NCBI RefSeq assembly: GCF_003121405.1
Contig: NZ_QBUY01000053.1
Span: 1-56,698, forward strand
Direction of reading: 5' to 3'
DNA: 56,698 bases
Origin: Paraburkholderia sp. C35
GTDB lineage: Bacteria; Pseudomonadota; Gammaproteobacteria; Burkholderiales; Burkholderiaceae
The notes below the pieces were generated by a model, which made no database searches, was not told the origin of the DNA, and saw nothing but the letters and a program-made list of their open reading frames with translations. Positions 7,917 to 15,923 of this stretch are shown one piece after another (position 1 is the stretch's first letter; the number at the start of each line of letters is the position of its first letter). A program made the position numbers and the translations under genes.

Positions 7917-10142
7917 ATGCCTTTGTCCGATACCCGTTCACCTCTCGACACCGACGACGACAGCGCCCCGAAGAAGCGCCGCGCCGCCCGGAGCAAGGCG
8001 GACGCGGACGCGGCTCAAACGCCCGATGCGCCTGCCGCCGACGCCGCGAAAAAGCCCGTAGCGGCGAAGAAAACCACGTTAGCCAAAACCGCCGACAAGC
8101 TCGCAAAAATGGGCCTGACGCGCGATATCGACCTCGTCCTGCATCTGCCGATGCGCTACGAGGACGAAACCTCGCTGACGCCGATCGGCGAGTTGCTACC
8201 GGGCGGCGTTTCGCAAGCGGAAGGCGTGGTCTACGACAACGAGATCGCGTACCGGCCGCGCCGTCAGTTGCTGGTGAAAATGCGCGACGACGCAGGCGAT
8301 GAACTGATCCTGCGCTTCCTCAATTTCTACGGCTCGCAGGTCAAGCAGATGGCAATCGGCACGCGCCTGCGCGTGCGCGGCGACGTGCGCGGCGGTTTCT
8401 TCGGGATGGAGATGGTGCATCCGGCCGTGCGCGTGGTCGATGAAGACACGCCGTTGCCGCAGGCGCTGACGCCCGTTTATCCGAGCACGGCGGGCGTGTC
8501 GCAGGCATATCTGCGCAAGGCGATCGACAACGCGCTGGCACGTACGTCGCTGCCTGAGCTTTTGCCGGAACCCGTCGCGCGCCAATACCTGCAACCGCTC
8601 GACGTGCCGCAACTGATGGACGCCGTGCGCACGCTGCATCATCCGAATTCGCATTCGGACGAAGCGGCGATGATCGACGGCACGCATCCGGCGTGGACGC
8701 GCATCAAGTTCGAGGAACTGCTCGCGCAGCAACTGTCGCTCAAGCGTGCGCACGAGGAGCGTCGCACGCGTGCTGCGCCTGTCATGCCGCGCAGTGAACC
8801 GGGTAATGAAGCCTCGTTGGTGACGCGTTTGTTGAAAACGCTGCCGTTCGGGCTGACCAACGCGCAGCAGCGTGTCTGCGCGGAAATCTCGCACGATCTG
8901 ACCCAGCCGCATCCGATGCAGCGTCTGTTGCAGGGCGACGTCGGCAGCGGCAAGACGGTCGTCGCCGCGCTCGCGGCGGCTCAGGCCATCGACGCCGGTT
9001 ATCAGGCCGCGATGATGGCGCCCACCGAAATCCTCGCCGAGCAGCACGCGCGGAAGCTGCGCGGCTGGCTGGAGCCGCTGGGCGTGTCAGTGGCGTGGCT
9101 GGCGGGCAGCCTGAAGACGAAGGAAAAGCGCAGCGCGATCGAAGCCGCCGCGCTAGGCACCGCGCAACTCGTGATCGGCACGCACGCGATCATTCAGGAC
9201 GCGGTCGAATTCGCACGGCTGGGCCTCGTGATCGTCGATGAACAGCATCGGTTTGGTGTCGCTCAGCGGCTGGCATTGCGCGCCAAGGCGCAAAACGCCG
9301 CCGATGGCGCACGCGACTTCCAGCCGCATCAGCTGATGATGTCGGCGACGCCGATTCCGCGCACGCTGGCCATGACTTACTACGCGGATCTCGAAGTGTC
9401 GACCATCGACGAACTGCCGCCCGGCCGCACGCCGATCCTGACCAAGCTCGTTTCCGATGGCCGCCGCGAAGAAGTGATCGGTCGCGTGCGCGAGGCCGCG
9501 CTGACGGGCCGCCAGGTGTACTGGGTGTGTCCGCTGATCGAGGAAAGCGAGACGTTGCAGTTGCAGACTGCCGTCGAAACGTACGAAACGCTCGTCGCCG
9601 CGCTGCCGGAACTGAAGGTCGGGCTGGTGCACGGACGCCTCACGCCCGTCGAAAAAGCCACGGTGATGGACGCGTTCAGCCGCAACGAAGTGCAGTTGCT
9701 GGTCGCGACCACGGTGATCGAAGTGGGTGTCGATGTGCCGAATGCGTCCCTGATGGTGATCGAGCACGCCGAGCGCTTTGGTCTCGCGCAATTGCACCAG
9801 TTGCGGGGACGGGTGGGGCGCGGCAGCGCAGCGTCGGTGTGCGTGCTGCTCTACACCGGCCCGCTGTCGATGACGGCTCGCGCGCGTCTGCAAACCATGC
9901 GCGAAACCACCGACGGCTTCGAAATCGCCCGTCGCGACCTCGAAATTCGCGGACCCGGCGAGTTTCTCGGCGCGCGACAGTCAGGCGCGGCGATGCTGCG
10001 CTTCGCCGATCTCGAAAACGACGGCTGGCTGATCGAGCCGGCGCGCGAGGCGGCCACGACGCTGCTCGCGCAGTATCCGAACGTCGTCACGCAGCATCTG
10101 TTGCGCTGGCTGAATACGCGCGAACAGTATCTGAAGGCCTAG
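7917..10142 (+). CDS. recG: ATP-dependent DNA helicase RecG
   Basis: Branched-DNA translocase that reverses stalled forks and processes recombination intermediates. 741 aa from the ATG at 7917. The first 60 residues are a charged Ala/Lys/Asp-rich extension (KKRRAARSKADADAA) not part of the core. Then come the wedge domain, Walker A GDVGSGKTVVA (about residue 342), the DEQH-type Walker B IVDEQHRFGV (about 440), MSATPIPRTLAMT, and helicase motifs V and VI (TTVIEVGVDVPNAS; QLHQLRGRVGRG). The open frame runs upstream through the queA antisense region, but nothing there resembles RecG. TATGAT at 7815-7820 is a possible -10. Confidence 0.97.
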   Translation: MPLSDTRSPLDTDDDSAPKKRRAARSKADADAAQTPDAPAADAAKKPVAAKKTTLAKTADKLAKMGLTRDIDLVLHLPMRYEDETSLTPIGELLPGGVSQAEGVVYDNEIAYRPRRQLLVKMRDDAGDELILRFLNFYGSQVKQMAIGTRLRVRGDVRGGFFGMEMVHPAVRVVDEDTPLPQALTPVYPSTAGVSQAYLRKAIDNALARTSLPELLPEPVARQYLQPLDVPQLMDAVRTLHHPNSHSDEAAMIDGTHPAWTRIKFEELLAQQLSLKRAHEERRTRAAPVMPRSEPGNEASLVTRLLKTLPFGLTNAQQRVCAEISHDLTQPHPMQRLLQGDVGSGKTVVAALAAAQAIDAGYQAAMMAPTEILAEQHARKLRGWLEPLGVSVAWLAGSLKTKEKRSAIEAAALGTAQLVIGTHAIIQDAVEFARLGLVIVDEQHRFGVAQRLALRAKAQNAADGARDFQPHQLMMSATPIPRTLAMTYYADLEVSTIDELPPGRTPILTKLVSDGRREEVIGRVREAALTGRQVYWVCPLIEESETLQLQTAVETYETLVAALPELKVGLVHGRLTPVEKATVMDAFSRNEVQLLVATTVIEVGVDVPNASLMVIEHAERFGLAQLHQLRGRVGRGSAASVCVLLYTGPLSMTARARLQTMRETTDGFEIARRDLEIRGPGEFLGARQSGAAMLRFADLENDGWLIEPAREAATTLLAQYPNVVTQHLLRWLNTREQYLKA

Positions 10143-10216
10143 TGAAAGACGGGCGTGGAAGCGTTTCCGCACCGCACCATGCCTGATTCCCGCTTGAAGG
10201 TTGGCGAATTGGCCCC

Positions 10217-10239
10217 ATAGGTGTATAACAGAAACCTAT
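10217..10239. promoter_or_regulatory. Inverted repeat upstream of oxyR
   Basis: ATAGG (10217-10221) and CCTAT (10235-10239) form an inverted pair 27 bases before the oxyR ATG. The words ATAG and CTAT are those of OxyR half-sites, and LysR-type regulators often control themselves from such sites. The 15-base spacing between the tetramers does not match the four-half-site OxyR consensus, so this is tentative. Confidence 0.35.
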
Positions 10240-10266
10240 CGAATTCATCGCACTGATTGGTCCCCA

Positions 10267-11226
10267 ATGACCCTCACAGAACTGAAGTACATCGTTGCCG
10301 TAGCGCGCGAGCGGCATTTCGGGCGCGCGGCAGAAGCGTGTTTCGTGAGCCAGCCGACGTTGTCCGTCGCGATCAAGAAGCTCGAAGACGAGCTGAACGT
10401 ACAGATTTTCGAGCGCGGCACGAGCGAAGTCAGCGTCACGCCGATTGGCGAGCAGATCGTCACGCAAGCGCAGCGCGTTCTCGAACAGACGCTCGCCATC
10501 AAGGAAATTGCCAAGCAAGGTAAGGATCCGCTGGTCGGGCCGCTGCGTCTCGGCGTGATCTATACGATCGGGCCGTACCTGCTGCCTACACTCGTCAAGC
10601 AGATGATCAAGCGCGTCCCGCAGATGCCGCTGATGCTGCAGGAAAACTACACGCTCAAGCTGATCGAACTGCTCAAGCAGGGCGAAATCGACGTCGCCAT
10701 CATGGCGCTGCCGTTTCCGGAAACGGGTTTGATGCTACGTCCGCTGTATGACGAGCCGTGCGTGGTCGCATTGCCGTCGGGCCACGCATGGGAGTCGCGC
10801 AACAAGATCGATCCAGGCGATCTGAAGCAGGAAACCATGTTGCTGCTCGGCAGCGGTCATTGCTTCCGTGATCACGTGCTCGGCGTGTGCCCGGAACTGA
10901 TGCGCTTTTCGCAGAACGCGGACGGCATCCAGAAGACCTTCGAAGGATCGTCGCTGGAAACGATCCGGCATATGGTGGCGAGCGGCGTCGGTATTACGGT
11001 GCTGCCGCGCATGTCCGTGCATGAAGTGAAGCCGCACGCGGGCGGCGTCGATTCCGGGTTGCTCAGCTACGTGCCATTCGACGAGCCGGTGCCGGACCGC
11101 CGTGTCGTGCTGGCGTGGCGCAAGAGCTTCACGCGCATGCCTGCCATCGACGCAATCTGCGACGCCATCGCCGCGTGTGATCTTCCCGGCGTAAAAAAGC
11201 TGGATTTGCCAGCCGCCATCGCTTAA
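10267..11226 (+). CDS. oxyR: Peroxide-sensing LysR-type regulator OxyR
   Basis: Hydrogen peroxide sensor and activator of antioxidant genes. 319 aa from the ATG at 10267, giving the family N-terminus MTLTELKYIVAVARERHFGR. The winged helix-turn-helix is at about 1-60 (AAEACFVSQPTLSVAIKKLE). The redox pair is present at the E. coli numbering: Cys199 and Cys208 in GSGHCFRDHVLGVCPE. Adjacent genes encode a catalase and Dps, the classic OxyR targets, on the same strand. Burkholderia pseudomallei has oxyR, katG and dpsA together; here the catalase is of a different type. It is probably autoregulated through the inverted repeat at 10217-10239. Confidence 0.96.
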   Translation: MTLTELKYIVAVARERHFGRAAEACFVSQPTLSVAIKKLEDELNVQIFERGTSEVSVTPIGEQIVTQAQRVLEQTLAIKEIAKQGKDPLVGPLRLGVIYTIGPYLLPTLVKQMIKRVPQMPLMLQENYTLKLIELLKQGEIDVAIMALPFPETGLMLRPLYDEPCVVALPSGHAWESRNKIDPGDLKQETMLLLGSGHCFRDHVLGVCPELMRFSQNADGIQKTFEGSSLETIRHMVASGVGITVLPRMSVHEVKPHAGGVDSGLLSYVPFDEPVPDRRVVLAWRKSFTRMPAIDAICDAIAACDLPGVKKLDLPAAIA

Positions 11227-11293
11227 GCGTTAGTCCTGCGCGCATCGGCCGTTTCGAAGCCGATGCGCTCGCCGCCCTCTGCATGAGGCGGCC

Positions 11294-11335
11294 CTATCGA
11301 ATATATAAAATTAATCAAATCGTCTAGTTCGATAG
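11294..11335. promoter_or_regulatory. Inverted repeat CTATCGAA / TTCGATAG, candidate OxyR control region for catalase
   Basis: Perfect 8-bp arms lie at 11294-11301 and 11328-11335 around a 26-base AT-rich spacer, in the gap between oxyR and the catalase. TAAGAT at 11343-11348 is a possible -10. The arms include the CTAT/ATAG words of OxyR sites, but the spacing is wider than the published consensus. Confidence 0.45.
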
Positions 11336-11395
11336 TTTTCTTTAAGATTTCCTCCATGGGTCGCCGAGATCCAACACGACAAACCGGAGGAAATC

Positions 11396-11536
11396 ATGCA
11401 GCCGTCCACGTCTTCGCTGTTCCCGTCAGTTTCTCCCTCGCCGTCATCGCAGCAGGCCGCGCCGGCCGCTAGTAGCGCGTCCAGTTTCCGCTCGGTCGCG
11501 TTTGCACTGCTCGTCGATCGCGCGCTGTCCGCCTGA
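11396..11536 (+). CDS. Small ORF (46 aa) before catalase, unknown function
   Basis: A 46-codon frame begins MQPSTSSLFPSVSPSPSS and ends FRSVAFALLVDRALSA. ACCGGAGG lies 6 bases before the ATG, a stronger ribosome site than most in this window, and the downstream stop leaves 69 bases before the catalase ATG. The first 30 residues are Ser/Pro/Ala/Gln-rich; the last 16 are a short hydrophobic or amphipathic stretch. It lies directly downstream of the 11294-11335 inverted repeat, so it should share the catalase mRNA. It could be a real small protein or a translated leader. No family is recognised. Confidence 0.5.
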   Translation: MQPSTSSLFPSVSPSPSSQQAAPAASSASSFRSVAFALLVDRALSA

Positions 11537-11605
11537 CACGGCGCTGCACATCTCCTCATCCGAACACACCCCACACGCACATTTCAGAAACACCCGGAGA
11601 ACAAT

Positions 11606-13060
11606 ATGTCTGAACGCAATCTCACCACCGCCTCGGGCGCACCCGTCGCCGACAACCAGAACTCGCTGACGGCTGGCCCGCGCGGCCCCGTCGCGCTGCA
11701 GGACGTGTGGCTGATCGAAAAGCTCGCGCACTTCGACCGCGAAGTGATTCCCGAGCGCCGCGTTCACGCAAAAGGTTCGGGCGCGTTCGGCACGTTGAAG
11801 GTGACGCACGACATCTCGCGCTACACGAAGGCCAAGGTGTTCGGGCAGGTCGGCAAGGAAACGCCGTTGTTCATGCGCTTTTCGACAGTGGCGGGCGAGC
11901 GCGGTGCCGCCGATGCCGAACGCGACGTGCGCGGTTTCTCGATCAAGTTCTACACGGAAGAGGGCAACTGGGACGTGGTCGGCAACAACACGCCCGTGTT
12001 CTTTATCCGCGATCCGTTGAAGTTCCCCGATTTCATCCACACGCAAAAGCGCGACCCGTACACGAACATGCGCAGCGCGACCAATGCGTGGGACTTCTTC
12101 GCGTATCACCCGGAGTCGTTGCATCAGGTGACGATTCTGATGAGCGATCGCGGCATTCCGAAGAACTACCGGCAGATGCACGGTTTCGGCTCGCACACGT
12201 ATTCGTTCATCAACGCGGACAACGAGCGCTTCTGGGTGAAGTTTCATTTCAAGTCGATGCAGGGTATCGAGAATTTCACCGATGAAGAAGCCGCGCAAGT
12301 CGTCGCGCGTGATCGTGAGAGTGCGCAGCGCGATCTGGTCGGCTCGATCGATAACGGCGACTTTCCGAAATGGCGCTTCCAGATTCAGGTGATGCCTGAA
12401 GCGGACGCCGCGACGTATCGCTACAACCCGTTCGATGTGACGAAGATCTGGCCGCACAACGACTATCCGTTGATCGATGTGGGTGTGATCGAGTTGAACC
12501 GTAATGCGCAGAACTACTTTGCAGACGTGGAGCAGGCCGCGTTCACGCCGGCGAATGTGGTGCCGGGCATCGGCTATTCGCCCGACCGTCTGTTGCAAGG
12601 GCGTCTGTTCTCGTACGGCGACACGCAGCGCTATCGCCTGGGCGTGAATCACCATCTGATTCCCGTGAATGCATCGCGTGCACCGCATGTGCGGTCGTTC
12701 CATCGTGACGGCGGCATGCGCGTGGATGGCAACCTCGGCGGCAACGTGAACTATGAGCCGAACCGTCTCGGCGATTTCGCGCAGGACCGTAACGCAATGG
12801 AACCGCCGCTCGCGGCAGGCAATGTCGATCACTACAACCATCGCGAGGACGACGATTACTACAGCCAGCCGGCAGCGCTGTTCCGGCTCTTCGACGATGC
12901 GCAGCGCGAGCGTCTGTTCAGCAATATCGCGCGTTCGATCGAAGGCGTGCCTGCCGATATCGTCGCGCGTCAGGTCGAGCATTTCCGCAAGATAGATCCG
13001 GCCTATGCCGATGGTGTGATCGGTGCAATCGAGGCGCTCGCAAAAGCGAACGCGAAGTAA
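11606..13060 (+). CDS. katA: Monofunctional haem catalase, clade-3-like small subunit
   Basis: Converts hydrogen peroxide to water and oxygen in the cytoplasm. At 484 aa it has small-subunit catalase length. Catalytic His54 is in RRVHAKGSGAFG, Asn127 in VGNNTPVFFIRDP, and the haem-ligand Tyr337 in RLFSYGDTQRYR. The motif FIHTQKRDP is also typical. GGAG lies 8 bases before the ATG. Its place between oxyR and dps points to peroxide induction. The related B. pseudomallei locus carries the bifunctional catalase-peroxidase katG here, so this is a different, non-homologous enzyme at the same place. The symbol katA is by family resemblance; katE is sometimes used for close relatives. Confidence 0.93.
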   Translation: MSERNLTTASGAPVADNQNSLTAGPRGPVALQDVWLIEKLAHFDREVIPERRVHAKGSGAFGTLKVTHDISRYTKAKVFGQVGKETPLFMRFSTVAGERGAADAERDVRGFSIKFYTEEGNWDVVGNNTPVFFIRDPLKFPDFIHTQKRDPYTNMRSATNAWDFFAYHPESLHQVTILMSDRGIPKNYRQMHGFGSHTYSFINADNERFWVKFHFKSMQGIENFTDEEAAQVVARDRESAQRDLVGSIDNGDFPKWRFQIQVMPEADAATYRYNPFDVTKIWPHNDYPLIDVGVIELNRNAQNYFADVEQAAFTPANVVPGIGYSPDRLLQGRLFSYGDTQRYRLGVNHHLIPVNASRAPHVRSFHRDGGMRVDGNLGGNVNYEPNRLGDFAQDRNAMEPPLAAGNVDHYNHREDDDYYSQPAALFRLFDDAQRERLFSNIARSIEGVPADIVARQVEHFRKIDPAYADGVIGAIEALAKANAK

Positions 13061-13117
13061 CGATATAGAGAGTGAAGGGCGGCAGCGCAGCGCTGTCGCC
13101 CGTGAAGGAGAAAGATC

Positions 13118-13309
13118 ATGGTGCAGATGGTGATGAACGCAGTTGGATTTCAGGCAGGCCGCGCAAGTCGTGCAAATAGCGCTGGCACTCGCAGCATCGC
13201 GCAACAGGTGCGCGCGCCGATGTTGTTTCAGAAGCTCGTGGGCTTCGCGATTGTGAGCAGTGGCTACGTGGCGATCGTCGCGACGCTGGTGCGCGCAGTT
13301 CACGGCTGA
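13118..13309 (+). CDS. Small predicted membrane protein (63 aa)
   Basis: A 63-codon frame starts 57 bases after the catalase, with AGGAG 7 bases before the ATG. The N-terminal half is polar and basic (RASRANSAGTRSIAQQVRAP); the C-terminal half holds one likely membrane helix (LVGFAIVSSGYVAIVATLV, about residues 40-58) ending RAVHG. This looks like a genuine single-span small protein. Its position between catalase and dps suggests co-expression under peroxide stress. No family is recognised. Confidence 0.6.
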   Translation: MVQMVMNAVGFQAGRASRANSAGTRSIAQQVRAPMLFQKLVGFAIVSSGYVAIVATLVRAVHG

Positions 13310-13482
13310 CGTATCGCGCGGATGGCCATGCGTGGTCTGAAACGCACGCGCAGCGCGGCGATGGGTCTCGCGAACGGTTAGCGGTTCTACGCTAAACTGG
13401 CGGGCGTTCGAGCGTTGAACGATTGCACACGCGCAGTTCCGGGCATGCAGACCGGTTCAAATCACTCTTAAAAGGAGTCATC

Positions 13483-13971
13483 ATGGCCAAGAAAGAAGCC
13501 GTACCGCACGTCAATATTGGTATCAGCGACAAGGACCGCAAGAAGATCGCCGAAGGTCTCTCGCGTCTGCTCGCCGATACGTACACGCTGTATCTGAAGA
13601 CCCACAACTTCCACTGGAACGTGACGGGTCCGATGTTCAACACGCTGCATCTGATGTTCGAAACGCAGTACACGGAACTCGCGATGGCTGTCGATCTGAT
13701 CGCCGAGCGCATCCGCGCGCTGGGTGTTGCAGCGCCGGGCAGCTACAAGGAATTCGCCAAGCTGTCGTCGATCGCTGAAGCGGACGGCGTGCCCGCCGCC
13801 GAAGACATGATCCGCCAGCTGGTGGAAGGCCAGGAATCCGTGGTGCGCACCGCGCGCGCGATCTTCCCGGTGACGGACGCGGCTCACGACGAGCCGACGG
13901 CCGACCTGCTGACGCAACGTATGCAGACGCACGAAAAGAACGCGTGGATGCTGCGTTCGATGCTGGCTTGA
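13483..13971 (+). CDS. dps: Dps-family DNA-binding ferritin-like protein
   Basis: Forms a dodecamer that oxidises and stores iron using hydrogen peroxide and shields DNA. 162 aa from the ATG at 13483, with AAAGGAG 5 bases upstream; an upstream in-frame start at 13423 lacks such a site. The ferroxidase region is clear: LYLKTHNFHWNVTGPMF, then a second helix with LAMAVDLIAERIRALG. The basic N-terminus MAKKEAVP could contact DNA. TAAACT at 13393-13398 is a possible -10 of its own promoter, besides read-through from the catalase. Together with OxyR and the catalase it forms a peroxide-defence block. Confidence 0.95.
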   Translation: MAKKEAVPHVNIGISDKDRKKIAEGLSRLLADTYTLYLKTHNFHWNVTGPMFNTLHLMFETQYTELAMAVDLIAERIRALGVAAPGSYKEFAKLSSIAEADGVPAAEDMIRQLVEGQESVVRTARAIFPVTDAAHDEPTADLLTQRMQTHEKNAWMLRSMLA

Positions 13972-14040
13972 TGATCGAGAAGGCTGTGTAGCGCTGACAG
14001 TGTCTGAAGCGTTCGCGGCCGCGTAACGAGATGCATCGAT

Positions 14041-14074
14041 AAAAGCCCGGCGGGTGAGTGCCCGCCGGGCTTTT
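14041..14074 (+). terminator. Intrinsic terminator after dps
   Basis: Perfect 14-bp arms (14041-14054 and 14061-14074, core GCCCGGCGGG / CCCGCCGGGC) around the loop TGAGTG, with AAAA before and TTTT after. It closes the oxyR-catalase-dps block. Confidence 0.92.
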
Positions 14075-14120
14075 GCATTTGTTCATGCGCACCTGAGCAG
14101 GGCTGTCACGCGCGCTGCTC

Positions 14121-14126
14121 TAAAAT
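14121..14126 (+). promoter_or_regulatory. Possible -10 element of ubiA
   Basis: TAAAAT lies 27 bases before the ubiA ATG, after the dps terminator. No convincing -35 box was found at 16-18 bases, so the call rests on position and on the match to the hexamer only. Confidence 0.4.
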
Positions 14127-14153
14127 ACCGGGATCGTATCTCCGCGCACCGCC

Positions 14154-15017
14154 ATGTTCGCCCGACTCCCGCTCTTTCTGCGCCTTGTCCGCATGGACAA
14201 GCCGATCGGCAGCCTGCTGCTGCTGTGGCCGACCCTCAACGCATTGTGGATTGCGTCGGACGGTCATCCGTCGCTGTCCCTGCTGGTGATCTTCACGCTC
14301 GGCACGGTGCTGATGCGCTCGGCCGGCTGCGCAATCAATGACTACGCGGACCGCGATTTCGACCGCTACGTGAAGCGCACCGAAAATCGTCCGATCACGT
14401 CGGGCAAGATCAAGGCATGGGAAGCGGTGGCGCTGGCCGCGGGACTTTCTTTGCTGGCGTTCCTGCTGATCCTGCCGCTCAATGCGCTGACGAAGGAGTT
14501 GTCGGTGGCTGCGCTGTTCGTCGCGGGCACGTATCCGTTCACCAAGCGCTTCTTCGCGATTCCGCAGGCGTATCTGGGCATCGCGTTCGGCTTCGGCATT
14601 CCGATGGCGTTCGCGGCCATTCAGAATCAGGTGCCGGTGCTCGCGTGGGTCATGTTGCTGGCGAACGTGTTCTGGTCGGTTGCGTACGACACCGAATACG
14701 CGATGGTCGACCGCGACGACGACATCAAGATCGGCATCCGTACCTCGGCGCTGACCTTTGGCCGCTTCGATGTGCTCGCGATCATGCTCTGCTATGCCGT
14801 CACGCTTGGCATCTATGCCGGTATCGGCGTGATGCTGGGCTTTGGCGTGCTGTACTGGATCGGTCTGGCCGCTGCGGCTGGTTGCGCTGTCTACCACTAC
14901 ACGCTGATCAAGGACCGTGAGCGCATGGCCTGTTTCGCTGCGTTCCGTCACAACAACTGGCTGGGCGGCGCGTTGTTCGCGGGTATCGCCGCGCACTATG
15001 CGGCTCAGGCGTTCTAG
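14154..15017 (+). CDS. ubiA: 4-hydroxybenzoate polyprenyltransferase
   Basis: Inner-membrane enzyme that prenylates 4-hydroxybenzoate, an early step of ubiquinone synthesis. 287 aa with about eight or nine helices. Both Asp-rich magnesium-diphosphate motifs are present: NDYADRDFDRYVKRT (first) and DTEYAMVDRDDDIKIG (second). RMDKPIGSLLLLWPTLNALW near the N-terminus is characteristic. It is a single gene on the plus strand, convergent with proC (76-base gap). No chorismate lyase gene is adjacent. Confidence 0.97.
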   Translation: MFARLPLFLRLVRMDKPIGSLLLLWPTLNALWIASDGHPSLSLLVIFTLGTVLMRSAGCAINDYADRDFDRYVKRTENRPITSGKIKAWEAVALAAGLSLLAFLLILPLNALTKELSVAALFVAGTYPFTKRFFAIPQAYLGIAFGFGIPMAFAAIQNQVPVLAWVMLLANVFWSVAYDTEYAMVDRDDDIKIGIRTSALTFGRFDVLAIMLCYAVTLGIYAGIGVMLGFGVLYWIGLAAAAGCAVYHYTLIKDRERMACFAAFRHNNWLGGALFAGIAAHYAAQAF

Positions 15018-15093
15018 GACTGATTGACCCGCCAGACGAAGCAGGCGTGTCGCCGCTTCGTCTCAAACCGTCCCAGTCACAAGGCAAGCAATA

Positions 15094-15909
15094 TCACTGC
15101 TTGCCAAATTCCTCGCCCATTTCACGCGCACGCGCGTCTGCAGCCAATGCGCCGCGTACGATCGCGTCCTTCACGCCTTGCGCGTCGAATGCAGCGAGCG
15201 CGGCTGCCGTCGTGCCGCCTTTCGACGTGACGCGCTCACGCAGCACGCTCGCCGGTTCGCCCGATTGCGCGGCAAGTTGAGCCGCGCCGGTGAACGTCGC
15301 GACGGCCAGCGCGCGACCTTGCTCTTCGTCCATGCCGAGTTGGCGTGCCGCTTCCTGCATCGCTTCGATGAAATAGAACACGTACGCCGGGCCGCTGCCG
15401 GAGATGGCAGTGACAGCGTCGATCTTCGCTTCGTCGTCGAACCACACGGTCTGACCGACCGCGCCAAGCACTTGAGACGCGAGCTCGCGGCCCGCTTCAT
15501 CGACGCCTTCCAGCGCGACCAGACCCGTCACGCCCATGCCGATCAGCGCGGGCGTGTTCGGCATCGTGCGCACGACACGCGCGTGGCCGCCGAGCCAGCG
15601 CACGAGATCTTCGCCGCGAATGCCCGCGACGATGCTGATGACGAGTTGCGACGCCGTGAGGTGCGGCGCGAGCGCAGCCGCGACGTCCTTCACGATCTGC
15701 GGCTTTACGGCCAGCACGACGGCATCGAACGATTGCAGCGACGCATCCGCCGCAGCGCTCGCGCCAACGCCAAACTGCTCGACGCTACGCTTGCGGGCGT
15801 CTTCGTTGGGATCGATCGCAAGGATGTCCGACGGCGCGACGCCACGCTTGATCAGTCCGCCGATGAGTGCAGCGGCCATATTGCCGCCGCCGATGAAGGC
15901 AATTTTCAT
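15094..15909 (-). CDS. proC: Pyrroline-5-carboxylate reductase
   Basis: Last step of proline synthesis: reduces 1-pyrroline-5-carboxylate with NAD(P)H. 271 aa. The N-terminal Rossmann motif MKIAFIGGGNMAAALIGGL is intact, and the C-terminal catalytic helix region AISGSGPAYVFYFIEAM and LRERVTSKGGTTAAAL are standard. It is 14 bases downstream of the PLP-homeostasis gene, a pairing found in many bacteria. Confidence 0.97.
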   Translation of the reverse strand: MKIAFIGGGNMAAALIGGLIKRGVAPSDILAIDPNEDARKRSVEQFGVGASAAADASLQSFDAVVLAVKPQIVKDVAAALAPHLTASQLVISIVAGIRGEDLVRWLGGHARVVRTMPNTPALIGMGVTGLVALEGVDEAGRELASQVLGAVGQTVWFDDEAKIDAVTAISGSGPAYVFYFIEAMQEAARQLGMDEEQGRALAVATFTGAAQLAAQSGEPASVLRERVTSKGGTTAAALAAFDAQGVKDAIVRGALAADARAREMGEEFGKQ

Positions 15910-15923
15910 GATGTTCGGGATGG

